Shown: positions 46,838-60,577 of the stretch, piece after piece | Layout of the letters: each line of letters opens with the position of its first letter | Position numbering within the stretch: the stretch's first letter is position 1 | Assembly: GCF_016808095.1 (NCBI RefSeq) | Contig: NC_068971.1 | Coordinates: forward strand, 49,722,131 to 49,786,130 | Length of the DNA: 64,000 nucleotides | DNA from: Vigna angularis | Taxonomy: Eukaryota; Streptophyta; Magnoliopsida; Fabales; Fabaceae | Reading direction: 5' to 3' | The notes under the pieces: generated by a model | What the model saw: the letters and a program-made list of their open reading frames with translations, nothing else | What the model was told of the DNA's origin: nothing | Database searches by the model: none | Translations under genes and position numbers: made by a program

Positions 46838-49800
46838 ATGAAGGGGAAAAGCCACAAGATTGGAAAGAAGCAGAGTAGGAAGATGAAGGGCGCGTTGACT
46901 AACAGCACCACCAGGCACTTGCAGCTTCAGCTAGGTCAAGTCTCCCTCATTCCTCTCAACCAACCATCTTCTACCACTTCTTCCGATGTTTCTTGCTTCC
47001 AGAACCTTCTGCATTCCGAACCTCCCAACACGTCTTCATCGCGCGTTCCGCTCACCGACGATTCCTTCGCCGACGACAGATACTGTATTCTCAGCCAGGA
47101 CTTCTTCTGGTACTTATCTTATTATCCCTATCGAATTTTGCGATTTCGTTTCCTCTTTCGCTCACGCGGTTCCTTTTTTGTTCCTGGTAGCACTCCGGAT
47201 TACATCACTCCGGACAATCAGCATACTTTGAATGGCTTTGATTGCGATATGGTAATGTATTTCAAATTGACGATGTCGTTGTTCTTGCCGTTGCGTTGAA
47301 AAGAAATTGGAGCTTATTAGGGTTTCTGTTTCGCAGGATACACCATGCCCCAAATCGCCTGAGAAGCTTAACACTACGAAGAGTAAGAGATGTCGACCAG
47401 GTAAGATCCGTCGCATTTTATTGTGTTTTTTTGACAATCTATTACCGAGTTTTATGTTTTCGGCATTCGGATTTTTTACGAAGAGTCTGAGATTAGAAAT
47501 CCATGTACTGTCTCATTTTCTCAGCCTAATCTTTCATATGTATGTATATTAGTCTTGACACGAATGACTTGCATGCCAAGCGAGTTGCAAAGGTTTCATT
47601 GTTTATTATACTTTTGTTTCTTGTTTTCTCATAGTCGGTTCAACCTCTCATTAAAAACATCTAATATGTATACTTTTCTTAGATGTTATGTCGGTTCAAC
47701 CTCTCAGCCCCACCTTTTCTGGTGACCATCAGCCAGCTGTGGAACTGGGAAAGGATTCTGTTGACGACGAATTTGCTTTGGAGAAAACAATAGCAGCTGC
47801 TAAACCAAAGGGTCAGAATTACGTGTCCCAATCTGCAATTGCATTGCGTTTCCGGGTTATGCCTCCTCCTTGCTTTAGGAACCCATTTTTAAAAGATGTT
47901 ACAGAAAAGGAGATTGATTCTTTTGGAAACCAAAGATTGAAATGTGCAGGTATGATTCTAGTTAGTTCCTTCGCTACTTCTTTTCAATTATCGTAGCCAA
48001 GCTTTTGCTACCTGCACGATATTATACCTTTTGGTATTTTTGTTTTCACAATTATTGTAAATTGCTAACTACACAATGGTGAAATTGAAGGCCTCTTCCC
48101 TGCAATCAGTGGTGGTGACGGGCTTTCACGCTATCGTGCTGACTTTCATGAAATTGAGGTAGTGTGTTTTTTGAAAGGAAAATGTTAACTTCTATGGATT
48201 GCTTGAATTGGTTTTAGCTTCTCTGGTTCGATAACTTAGGTATAACTTATCCTTTCATTTTCAGCAAATTGGTGGAGGGAACTTTAGTCATGTTTTCAAA
48301 GTATTAAAACGACTAGATGGATGTTTGTATGCTGTTAAACGGAGCATCAGACCGTTACGCCTTGAAACAGAAAGGTACAATCTTCGAACTATTGGATGTT
48401 CTTATTTTTTTCACAGGTCCGGTCGCTTACTATAATCGTCCTACATTGCAGGACAAAAGCTTTGATGGAAGTTCAAGCTTTGGCGGCCCTAGGTTTGTAA
48501 CTCATAGTTCCACCTCTTGTTTTATTCTGCATAGTGGGTTGTGTCGAGTTTGCTTTCTTTATTTCATTAACCTTTTGGTTCTTCAGGTTTGCATCAGAAC
48601 ATCGTGGGCTACTATTCTTCATGGTTTGAAAATGAACAGCTGTACATTCAGATGGAGTTATGTGATCACAGCTTATCTATAAGAAAATGCCCAGAGGCAT
48701 TTACAGAAGCACAAGTGTTAGATGCCTTATTTCAGGTGAACTTCTTTCGCGACCATTTTTAATGGGCCTTGCTGTTATGCTTCATTACACGGCATGTAGG
48801 AGTTATGAAAGCCGGATGTCTCGCACGAACTACCTTCTATTTACTATGATGAAAGTCCACTCACTGTCTCTCTTAGATTTTTATTCTGGTAGAGTCATAC
48901 ACAAGTTTCTCCCAATCCGTTGTGCTTATGCATATTTTTTATTCGATTTGTTATGACATTGCCAGGTTGCCAATGCTCTGCGATTTATTCACGAGAAGGG
49001 AATGGCTCATCTAGATGTGAAACCCAATAATATTTATGTGAAGAGTGGTGTTTATAAACTCGGTGATTTTGGATGTGCGACTCTTCTTGATAGTAGCCTC
49101 CCAATTGAAGAGGGTGACGCACGTTATATGCCCCAGGAAATTCTTAATGAAAATTATGATTATCTAGACAAGGTTGATATCTTCTCCTTGGGAGCTTCTA
49201 TTTATGAACTAATCCGCAGATTGCCTTTGCCAGAATCAGGATGTCAATATTTTAACCTCAAGGAAGGCAAGTTTCCCCTCTTGCCTGGTCATTCCTTGCA
49301 TCTTCAAAACTTGCTCAAGGTAATACATTATTTTGGTTTAATGTCCGGTAAACTGTTAACAATTCACTCCTTCCAATGGTTTTGTCATCTTTCAACACGG
49401 TGAATTTCTTGCAAGAGTGATAGAAAATATAGTTTTTGGGTTGTGGTTTACTTTGGTCAAGAAACTAGGCATTCACACACGTAAAATGAATTTTATTTCC
49501 ATTATCATACATTTGCTTTACTACCAGTACTTCTATAATCTGGTGAAGTTTAAGTTCTACTCTAAAGCTTCAGTATTTATCGTTGCGTCATCCAGTTACT
49601 ACTTCATTTAAATTTGGAAGATTGTTCATTTGCACGAAAATAATTGTGATAATATTTGTGTCCAATATCTATGTATTGTTTGTTCTTTTGATATTTATCT
49701 TCATTTCCAGTTTTCTTGTCCTAAATAACATTGTTTAAATTTGTAATTTTAACATGCTTGTTTTGGTGATTTAGGTCATGATGGACCCTGATCCGGTTAA

Positions 49801-49867
49801 GCGGCCTTCTGCTAGAGAATTGGTAGAAAACCCAATTTTTTGTAAGAAGATTCAAAGAATTGCGTGA
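46838..49867 (+). CDS. WEE1: WEE1-like cell-cycle kinase
   Basis: Ten exons (46838-47109, 47191-47251, 47337-47400, 47683-47949, 48091-48158, 48265-48374, 48452-48492, 48587-48735, 48966-49319, 49775-49867) join to 492 residues; Arabidopsis WEE1 is about 500. The N-terminal ~240 residues are a regulatory region starting MKGKSHKIGKKQSRKMKG, ending SRYRADFHEIE. The kinase domain starts QIGGGNFSHVF (residue 245), with YAVKR Lys269. The catalytic loop is HLDVKPNN with Asp361, followed by DFGCATLL (Asp378). The activation segment has EGDARYMPQEIL, the WEE1 signature that replaces the usual APE. It phosphorylates the inhibitory Tyr of CDKs, restraining entry to mitosis, and in plants acts mainly in the DNA-replication checkpoint. 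All splice sites are GT-AG and the gene looks intact. Confidence 0.96.
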
Positions 49868-52393
49868 AGTTAACCACGAATTATTTTTGCTTTTGGGTTG
49901 GATCATACATGATCGGTCCTGATTGTTTCATGGCCAATTTTGTGAAATATCTTTTTCGGATATATATATATATATATATGCACCAAACTTTTCTCGAGAA
50001 TGGAGCAAAAATTGTAAATTTAATGGTCTAATGATTCATTGGATTGTACTACTGATGTGCAAATGACAATTGGCAAATAAAAACCTTACTTTGACATGCA
50101 ATTGTCTTTTGTTATTCCTGCTGTTATGAGAACTGAAGTCGTGCGCATCTGCTTTGTTATTTTTAGAGAATTTGTTTGACATATATTCCAGGTTTTTTTA
50201 TGGATATCTTTTGATATTTTATATATTTTTGTAATTTAAATAGGATATTTAAAAGTAATTCTTAAAAATAAAAGCTCGTTTTAAAGTATAATCTAGATAA
50301 AACTATACAATAAAATAAGAGTATACATATATTAAGTCTCACTGAATGCAATTGCAAGTAAATTTAAATAAAATTGGTTTAAAAACAATTTTAATTTATA
50401 AGTTTTAAAAAGTATATATAAATCCATAAAGTTAAACTTCAAGTTAGTCTTTTTAATTTTAATAGTTCTATTACTAATTTTATTTCAATGATTTGATTCT
50501 TAAAGAATGTAAATATAATTAGTATTTATAGATTATAAGTATTATCATGATATACCCACTATCTTCTTAATAAACAAAACTTTAAAATATTTCGCACGTA
50601 ACATGTATATTTATAAAAATATCTTTAGTATCCAATTATATTTAAATTCATCTAAATAATATATAATTCAATCATATGTAAATAGCTAAAAATAGTCAAA
50701 TTTGACCGAAAAGCAGCAGCAATATTTGTGCATATAAGTTTTCTTTTTCCTAATTTGACGGGTGGAAAATCTGGGAGGTGTAAATATTACCAAGTTAATT
50801 TCATCTTTTCACCCAAATCGAACCTGAATTTATATAGAATAAATGAAATTATGATACTTTGAATTTAACAATTTAGTGTATTTTACAAAGGTAGAAATGT
50901 TACGTAGCTTAAAATAGGACTAAAGAACCGAAGTAATTCATAAATATTGAGGACAATTTTAGCTAATTATAAGGAAACTGATCATACTATTTTTTTTTTT
51001 AGTTTTTGAATAATGTGAAGTGTTATTTTTTGGTTATAATATCAGTGAGAAATTATTATTTTTTATGTATTGATCCCAATTAACAAATCACTCGAGAAAA
51101 GCATTTGAAATTAATAATGAATATTGACTTGGTCATTAGTAGGGACTAAACTTTCCACACTAACATTGAATTATTTATTTTACATTCCCATTTGTGAAAA
51201 TTTAACGAAATTTCATTTGTATAGGTAGAGAGTTCTCGTTCAACTTCTCCACCAAATGTTTCTTTTACTAAATTTCCCCAACCAACCATCTTCACTTCTC
51301 CATCATTTAATCATTTAATTTTCAAGAAAATCCATCACTTAGATACATTTTCTACCTTAAAAATCATATTAATAATATCTCTATTCATTTATAACATATT
51401 TTTGCTTACATTTAACATATCTATTTTTTTATCTTTTATTATTTAAAAAACTATTTTATCCTTTATTTTCCTTTTTTATTTTCATGATACTCTATCTAAC
51501 TCTTCTAATTATAATTTTTTTTGTTTGTTTTGTTTCAATAAGGAAGTTTAGCCTCGGAGAAAAGAAAATCAAATATATTACATTCCATTCAATTTTTTGT
51601 TATTTGATAAATAAAATATTTTAATTATTTAAGTTGTTTTTGTTCTCTTGCTGATTTTTTTCCCTTTTCAAATCAAATTGAAATTCTTTCTTTTATTGAT
51701 TTATCTTTCTGCATATGCACCTCATGTGGATCCCATGGTATCGAAACACGTATACACGAAATCTCGTATATCCAACTTACTGATAGAATGTAAGAACTCA
51801 TAAAGAAAACTGTTTTTGTAATTTCATCAAAAATAAAAGTCCTGATTTTTACTTTTAATCAAACAGGTTTAAATTATCGAAGTGGCTTAAATTCCGTTAC
51901 AACAAGTTTAAAACAAATCACTACTTAAGTTTATTTCTTTTCTCAAATATTATTTTTTATGTAATAAAATACAATTTGATTGTTAATCATATATCAATTT
52001 TTTTTAGTAAATATATTAATATAGCATGACGCAAATATTAAATTTTACACCTGTATCGTATTAATAGATAAGTATTTAATTATATAATTAAATTTAATTT
52101 TAAGTTTTAAAATCTCGCGAAAATGCAACAGAAGAGAGGATTATAATAAAAATGTAATTCATAAAAGTAGGTTATTTGAAACTAAATAATACAATACGGG
52201 TATTTTATGTGCCGTTGGTATAATTTTTTTGATACAGTTAATACATTAGATATTTTAATAAAAATATTTATTATAAAGGTTAATATTTTTATTATAAATA
52301 AAAAAATATGTTTAGATAATAATTTAGATAACTTAATTTTGAGTTTCTAGTAAAATTGGTTAAACAAACTGAAATAAATAGAGGTAGGGGAAG

Positions 52394-52396
<3 letters not shown>

Positions 52397-52489
<93 letters not shown>
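52397..52489. repeat. (TA)n microsatellite
   Basis: An uninterrupted AT run of about 93 bases, the longest in the window. Confidence 0.98.
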
Positions 52490-52491
<2 letters not shown>

Positions 52492-52938
52492 AAAATTTTA
52501 TTTTTGTGGTATATAAACTTATTTATAATTAACTAAAAAAACATAAATGGTATTAAAAGGAGTAATGATTAAATATTTAATACTCAACCATTTACAGTAA
52601 ACAAAAGAAACTCTATACAATCAAACAATTAAAAATCACTTAAATATAATTTTTAAAGTAGATATTATAAAAGCAAACAAATTTATTATAATCCACAATC
52701 ATAAATAATGTAAAAGACGTATTATATACCAAAAATGTATTTAAATTAAATATTCTATTGCAAAACTTTCAGTTTTACTATACATAATAATTTACTATTC
52801 AAGGTAAAAGTGTATTTCAATTAAACCATAATAAAAATGTAAAATAATTATTAATATAATGCTATAAAAATTTAGACGACTAAATATTATGATAACATTT
52901 AACATATACACAATTGAAGTAAATCTTATCTTTTTTGT

Positions 52939-52944
<6 letters not shown>

Positions 52945-52989
<45 letters not shown>
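52945..52989. repeat. (TA)n microsatellite
   Basis: A TA run of about 45 bases. Confidence 0.98.
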
Positions 52990-52994
<5 letters not shown>

Positions 52995-53210
52995 CCAGAA
53001 ATAAAAAATTATATTATATTTTGAAAAGTTCAACAAAGTATTAAATAGGTTTATTGCATCTTATCTTATTGGTATTTAAATTGCGTGAGTTAATAGTTGA
53101 TGAAAATAATATATTTTTGAACAATATATTAAGGTAGGATCTGATAATAGTGGAAGAAACTTTTCTTGATTTCATAGTTTAACCTCGGAAATTTTCCATT
53201 CTTTATTATT

Positions 53211-54340
53211 CTTCTTCTTCTCTCTCTTTCTCTCTCCCTCTCTCTAGTTACGGACGCTGGTTTGCTGTCATGAAAAAAGAGCTATGTGAGTGATGTGATT
53301 CTACTAGGATTCTTCTTACCATGTTTCTACTGCTTCTAATTCTCTCTTCAAAATCTCTTCTTATTACTGTTATTGTTCTTATCAGTTCTTACCAAGGTAC
53401 CAAGGAAACAAGAAACACGTTGAAAATCGAGGTTTATTCCGAGACCCATTTCCCCAGGTCGATTTTTGCACGTGGGTCATCAACCTTCAAGCCTATTTCC
53501 TCAAGGTTACATTTCCTCGTTTATTTCCAATCATTACTTTGCATGTTGAGCATTTCTCTTTCTCCGTGTTTTCACTGCCTTTTTCAATGATTTTCTACTG
53601 CTCTCATAGATTCTATTCCGTTATTTGCTTCTCTTTATATTTTTTGATGCCTCTGCCGTTGAATTATGTTAACAGCCCCATTGCGATTGCTGCAATAATT
53701 TTTACTTCGCTCCGATTGTTTGCTTCGTATGATTGTCAAGGTCGTTTTTTTTTTCTTTTTTAAAAGGAAAAAGAGAAACTGCAAGTTATTTACTTGGTAT
53801 TCGGGTTTTTTCAATTTTGTAGATTCTTAATTCTCTATTTTTCTAGTGTTTAATCGATAGTCAATCAGGTCATGTGTTGATCTGGGTATTGAAATTGGAT
53901 TTGGATATATCTAATGCCCGTTGTGCTTGTTTGGATATTGGGAGTATTTGAGTGGTTTTCTTTGCACTGATTTTCATATATTTTTTTATTGTTCAAAAGA
54001 TTGTTGTTTCATTCCAGCGAGCCATTAATGAACTTATACGAAAATTATGGAATTATATATGATGTAGTAAAAATATTAATGGAATTTCTTATCTGACAAT
54101 AAAATGTATTCTTGTTTTTTTTTTAATTTTAATTTTGTGTTTAATGTACGAAGGTTTAACATATAGTATTGTTGCCTCGGTTAGTGTGTGAATGGTTTAA
54201 CTTCTTTGTCTTGATGCTTTATTATGATGTTGTTCTCCTAACTTTATTGCTCATCACGACGAGAAAGAAATTGCTATTTTGCAATAGAGAAAGCGTATTA
54301 TGTGGTAGTTATTTATTCAACTTACAATCCGGTATTGCAG
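53211..54340 (+). promoter_or_regulatory. 5' leader with CT-rich tract and leader intron of the SANT gene
   Basis: A CT-rich tract (53211-53246) is typical of plant transcription start regions. The SANT gene's ATG directly follows an AG (GGTATTGCAG|ATG at 54340), which indicates a leader intron whose donor I could not fix; candidates include ACCAAG|GTACC near 53396 and CCCCAG|GTCG near 53457. Confidence 0.5.
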
Positions 54341-57300
54341 ATGGATTCTCGTTGCTTTGATGACTACAAAGAAGACGGTGAAGGTAGATATGCTGAAGGA
54401 TTTGAAGACAAATTTGGAGATCCAGAAGTGCAGCCTCGCGTTGGGGAGGAATATCAAGCGGAAATTCCTCCATTGATTTCAGCACCTTATCGTTCTCTGC
54501 TTGTAAAGAAGACAAGAGATTCAGAAATCACGGTCAACTTGCAAGAGTGTATTTCACTAGGGCTTCCCATTCCTCTTAAGTGGGGACATTGCGAATTTGA
54601 AAGTAGTTCTGGTTACGGGAGTTTAGGATCTATCAGAAGCGAAGTGGGGCCAGCTATTTCCGAGAATGAATGTTCGGAAACTAAAGTGGAACTTTACGCT
54701 GCTTCACGAGGTGAAGAGATACATATAGGAGGGTTCTCAAATTTTGAACCATCTTCTAAAAGTGCTGAGAAGGATAAGATGAGAGGGAAGTATCTTCTCC
54801 CTGGATTGTTGGACGATCAATCTTGGACAAATACTGAATATAGCAGTTTTCTTCTTGGCCTCTATGTCTTTGGGAAGAAGCTTAATTTTTTGAAGAGATT
54901 TGTTGGGAGTAAAAGTATGGGAGACATATTGTCTTTGTATTACGGAAAGTTTTTTAAGTCTAAAGAATATTGTAGATGGGCAGAGTGCCGAAAGTTGAGA
55001 ACTAAGCGCTGTATATATGGCCGGAAAATATTCACAGGATGGAGGCAACAAGAATTGCTGTCAAGATTATTTTCGTACTTGCCAAGGGAGTGTCACACTA
55101 GATTGCTTGAGGTAAGCCTCTGATATATTTCGGTGTATGCCAATCACTGTCGTACAAAGTTGGGTGAAAGGGTATTACCATATAAATGTTATCCTAGCTG
55201 ACTAATGTTCTTTAAGAAATTCAAACTGATAGAGATTTATTGTCATTGAAATTGCAGACTGTGTTTGCATTATAATGATAATAGATAGTTATTGAAATAA
55301 ATCCTTGTCAGTGTGGCTGACTTTTATATATTTGTTTAAAAGCTGTATTAATTTGATGATGATTTTGTTTGGAAGTTAAATTTTTATGCTAGCCTGTGGA
55401 AAATTGTGCTGGACATTCTGTCTATCTTGTGAAATAATTTGGTATCAAGTGGTATTAAGTGAACTTGGAGCTAATGAAACTGATTTAAAATAAGTACCAC
55501 CCTTTCATGAAGTGTTTCTGCATATATGTGAATTATCATGGTGCTTGTTGTCAAGTACCAATGGTATATAAAAGAGATTTCAGCAGTTATTGGCTCTTAC
55601 ATTGGTCATAAAATCTGTACATGAATAGGCACGGTAACTAATCGAACAAGAATTTAGAGAAAAACTAGACACCAGCAAACGGGTGTCATAATGCAAAATT
55701 AGGTAATGTATGGATAATGGCCCGATAATCAGGCCCTTCCCATTCTCTTTTATTTGTCAATTTTTCCTTTGTTGATCCTCTCTGCATTAAATAATTTGAT
55801 TATGGTATTAAGGTTGAGTTTGCAACATTTAAGTTTCAGGTTACAAGTTGTCATAGTCATTCTGTTGTTTTTAAGAGATTGACCTTAAATTACAATGTTT
55901 CTATTGCCATAGAAAATATGTGCTTGACCTTATAACAATATCTCAGTTCTCAAGCATGTTTCTTATATTATTATCCCATTAAACTAAGTCCTTTAGTAGT
56001 AAATGCTTAGTGATAGGTATTTAGGGCTGTCTACTTTATTTTCAAGACTACTACATCTCATAATTAGCAGAAATGCAAGATTCCTTTCATTGAAAAATTG
56101 AACTGTCTAGCAATGAGTTAAAAACAGGATTTGCTTACACGTCATTGAGTGGTTCTTTTTTGAAGTTAAAAAGATTGTGAACTTTTTCCCCGACATCTGT
56201 TGCTGAGATAAGTCTATTAATCTCAATTTGGAAAAGATTCACCAGAGTGAATTACAACAAATGTTTTTCTTCACATTCTGAGGTCGCATGTGTTGTGATA
56301 ATTTATGTTCTCCTAGTTTTTGCATAGTGGGACATTGCCTACCAAGCATTTTAGCGCCTTAAATGGCCATTTCTCAAAAAATAGTTCACATAGCTATTAT
56401 GCATACGCTGCTAAACTTGTATTTCTACAAACTCATGTATTTTCTTACCATAGAACAACGTCTCCTGAGTTCCTGTTATGTTACTGCAGATTTCAAGGAA
56501 TTTTGGGGAGGGAAAGATGCCTTTTGAAGAATATGTGTTTTCTTTAAAGGATGCAGTTGGCATTGACTTGCTTATAGCTGCAGTAGGTATTGGAAAAGGG
56601 AAGCAAGATCTCACTGGCACTGCTGTTGAGCCAACAAAGACGAATCACATCTTCTCTGTTCGCCCTGAAATACCAATTGGCAAAGCTTGCTCCTCTCTTA
56701 CATCTGCAGATATAATCAAGTTTCTCACAGGAGATTTTAGGTTGAGTAAAGCTCGATCCAGTGATCTCTTCTGGGAAGCTGTTTGGCCTCGTCTTTTAGC
56801 AAAAGGCTGGCATTCTGAACAGCCTAAAGATGTTTCTGGATCAAAGCAGTCTTTGGTTTTTCTTGTACCGGATATTAAGAAATTTTCAAGAAGGAAACTG
56901 GTAAAAGGTAACCACTACTTTGATTCTATAAGTGATGTGTTGAATAAAGTAGCATCTGACCCTGGACTTCTTGAGACTGAAAGTCAAGCAACTGAGTGCA
57001 GTGTAGATAGGGAAAAAACTCCTGACAAACGAGACCTGGAGGGGGTGTCATGTGGGGAACAAGCTCAGTACCTTCAATCTCATCGTTCAAAGTGCAATCA
57101 AGATGTCAGGAAATTTACAATTGTAGATACCAGCATGGTTCATGATATGAATCAACGTAATGTCATACAGATGAGAAGCTTACCTTCTGAAACTACAAAT
57201 ATATCTACCATCTCAAGCTGCTCTAGTGAATCTGAGAAAGATACATCTTACGAATCAAAAGATCAGGTTCGACAATATAGAGCTTTGAATGCTATCAAGG

Positions 57301-58616
57301 GTCATGTTGAGCAAGATAATGCTTCAAGTGCTATTGAAAACCAGGTTGAAAAATCTCATGTGTCAAGCTCTATTGATGAATGGGTCGAACAAGCTCATGC
57401 TTCAAGCCATATTGAAGACCGGGTTGAACAAGCTCATGCTTTGAGCCCTATTAAAGATCGAGTTGAACAAGCTCATGCTTCAAGCCTTATTGATGATCGG
57501 GTTGAACAAGCTCATGCTTCAAGCCTTATTGACGATCGGGTTGAACAAGCTCACGCTTCAGGCCCTATAAAAGATCGGATTGAACAAGCTCATGCATCAA
57601 GCTCTGTTGAAGATCAATTTAAACAAGCTAACTCTTTCTATCCTATTCAAGGTCAGGTTGAACAAGGTAATTCCTCCAACCCTATTGAAGAATTCTCTTA
57701 TAAGGGGTTGTGTATAGACTCATCAAATTGTACTTGCGTTCCTGAGGCCCTCAGCATCAATAAAGACGGAAAATATCATAGATTTCATTCTGATTTGCAT
57801 AATGGTGAGCATTTAAGGGAGATCAATGAGCATTCCCATACACAAAAGATGACAACCGATTGCACAATTCCCTGCATCACGGCAATGCAGAAGTTAAGAG
57901 CTTGTAACCATCAAGAAAATAGTCACTGCACTAAAAGTACTTCTGTGGATAGAAACTTTGATTTAAATGAACCAATCTCACCATCAAATCTGCAAGAAGC
58001 ATCTGAGGACATGGTTTTTTCTATGGGTTCTGGAAATTTGTCTTTACCAAATTATCTGGCTAAAGGCAGTCCGTCGAACATTAGCCATGAAGGTAGTGTC
58101 AGCGAGAACCGCCTGGTTAGAGAAGAGTCTGCAGAAAATTCTGAAACCAGGATGTTGATTGACTTGAATTTTCCTCAAGTTGCCCCTGATTTAGGACTTG
58201 AAATGGAAATACCATCCTCTGGGGTAACAGTGCAAAATGACAATCAATTTGCAAATGCATCATCTTCTCCATCTGAGATAACACAATTCAATGCCACACA
58301 GGAGTTTCCTGATGGAAACAACGAGCAGCAGTCTATCCTTGTCAACCGTCGTCAGAGCACTAGGAACCGACCGTTGACCACAAAAGCATTGGAAGCACTT
58401 GAGTACAGATTTATCAACTCAAAGAGGAAAAGAAAGAACACAGAATGTTCAGACAATAATCCAAAGTCCAAGTGTGTTCGTGTAAGTAGCGACACAATTG
58501 TTAGTGGCACCTGTGATGATGGCATTGAGGATTCTATGGTGGACACAAGAGCAGAGGAGGAGAATATTATCCAGGCATATAGTTATGGCATCGATCTTAA
58601 TAGGGGCCCTCCGTAA
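54341..58616 (+). CDS. SANT/ELM2-like chromatin protein with C-terminal EAR motif
   Basis: Two coding exons (54341-55111, 56490-58616) join to 965 residues. The start MDSRCFDDYKEDGEG follows a leader-intron acceptor. An ELM2-like stretch (QPRVGEEYQAEIPP) lies at about residues 31-45. A SANT domain spans about 160-207: SWTNTEYSSFLLGLYVFGKK, then SMGDILSLYYGKFF. It resembles Arabidopsis At2g47820/At1g55050-type proteins, which I recall as partners of RPD3-class histone deacetylases. Residues 517-659 are eleven 13-residue repeats (consensus VEQAHASSLIDDR). Two further DLN words occur (FDLNEPI, IDLNFPQ), and the protein ends YGIDLNRGPP, a DLNxxP-type EAR repressor motif. A basic stretch (NSKRKRKN) is a likely nuclear signal. 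The role in transcriptional repression is inferred. Confidence 0.9.
57267..57695 (+). repeat. 39-bp coding minisatellite in the SANT gene
   Basis: Eleven tandem 39-bp units encode 13-residue repeats in register from 57267 to 57695. Central units (4-8) are closest to VEQAHASSLIDDR; units 6 and 7 (57462-57539) are identical in protein and nearly so in DNA. Outer units are diverged (VRQYRALNAIKGH, VEQGNSSNPIEEF). The gradient fits amplification in the middle. Confidence 0.95.
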
Positions 58617-60229
58617 TTTGTGTAAAAGGTTAGGCTAACTTCTTCTTCAGGGGCCATCCATTTCATAAATATTTCTAGTCTTCACTCTAAACTGCTTATA
58701 ATTTCATTGTTTCAAATGTATCCATAAATCATAAATATACATGAAGATCAAAGTCATCTGTCCATATTCACTTATTCTCTTTATCTTTTTTCAAGAATGT
58801 TACTGATTTGACCAATGATTTGAAGATGGATTATTGATGGGAAAGCTCTAAGGATCAAAATGGATGTAAGGGCCAGTTTTTATCTTTATATCACTTTTTT
58901 CTAAAAAGTATATATTTTTGCTTAGTTAATTTTAGTTTGGGATAGAGTTCAAATATTTTTTTCGTTTTCTCATCTATGAGTTTTAATAGAAAAAAATCGT
59001 TAAAAGAAATTATTGGTAAAGTTTTTTATGAAAAGAAACACAAGGTATTTATTAGAGGAATCCCAAGATAAAACAAACTGGTTGTTATAATGTGAATCTT
59101 TAATACCAAGCAACATGTCTTTTCAGAGTTTTGTGATATTTATTTGTGTCTTCAATGTGCAATGACCAGATTTAAACCTACTTTGTTTAGTGTGAGAGGC
59201 CAATAATTAGTATTATGTGAACACCTATGTTAAATATTTAATTAAATATAAAAAGTGATCACATCAATATCTGTGCTAAATATTAAATATCAATAGTTAA
59301 TCAATAAACTAAAATTCACACACACACAGAAAATAACAAAATTGAATTTCAATGATAATCAAGAAACTCAAAATACAACTAAGTTTTTATTTTCTGTATC
59401 TTCTTCATTACATTTATGTCAAAGTTAAACTCCTTAAATGGTATGAACTCTATGAATAAAGAAACTGGGTGTGTGTTGCTTATTTTAGGTACCAAACTGA
59501 AAGCATGGTTGTATTGTCGTTGTAATTGACAGCTTGAATTCACATGTCTCTTCAATACATAAAAAAGTAAGAAAAAAATACATTTCATGTTAAATAAAAA
59601 AAAAAACTTATTTAACTTATTACTACCCACAAGTATAGTTTTACAAAAATAAAAAAGGAAACTTAGAAAAAATTACAGTCATGAGATAAGATGCCACTGG
59701 TTCACTGTTATATTTTTTCATGCTAAAATGTGTAATTTAATTTAATGAAAAATACCATCACTATACTAATACCACCGTCTTTTTAAGTTAATCAAAATAT
59801 AAATATTGTTTTTCTTTCTTAAAAATAGTGATTATTATATTTTCTGGCGTGATGAATATTACTTTAGTCTATTTGACTTAATATTGTTAAAAAAAATATT
59901 CTTATAAGATTTTAAAATAATTTTCAACTGAAATGTATGCTAAAACATTTTTAATTTACTATACATACACATGTATATTCGTATAAATCATATTCGTACA
60001 TATATTTGAATTAAATTTCAAAATATATTTAATAAATTAATATTTAAAGCAAATTACAGCATGTTTTAGTGTATACACAAATTTATTTTCTTCTTAGATA
60101 CTAATTTTTTAATAATAGACTTAAAGTAATGTATTCATTTAATATGCAAATACTAGCATTACATTTGTTAAGTTCAGTAAATGTATTATATTTAATAATT
60201 TAATTAAAATTAATTATTCAATATATGCA

Positions 60230-60285
<56 letters not shown>

Positions 60286-60545
60286 TAATTGATAACTATA
60301 TAAAGTTAACAGTTAATTCAAATACTTTTATTATTTTTTAAATATATTTTGGGACTAATAATATAAAAGTATACAACCAAATTTAAAGTGATTCATAATG
60401 TTTAATTAAAATAATAATTAAATATTAATTAGAAGATAACTTTTATATTCAAATATAAACAGAAAATACACAGTTGATTAAACTATTAAAATATTTGTTG
60501 TGAATTGTTTTTTTAAGAAATAATAGAAAAGTATAATATTAAATG

Positions 60546-60577
<32 letters not shown>

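Larger units (their letters stand above)
49868..53210. other. Intergenic, AT-rich, two long TA runs
   Basis: No gene supported. It contains (TA)n tracts at 52397-52489 and 52945-52989 plus a shorter run at 49961-49978 in the WEE1 3' flank. Confidence 0.55.

Noticed and set aside
54169..54360. Short frame leading into the SANT gene start
   Set aside because: It runs through the leader intron; the acceptor immediately before the ATG at 54341 explains it.
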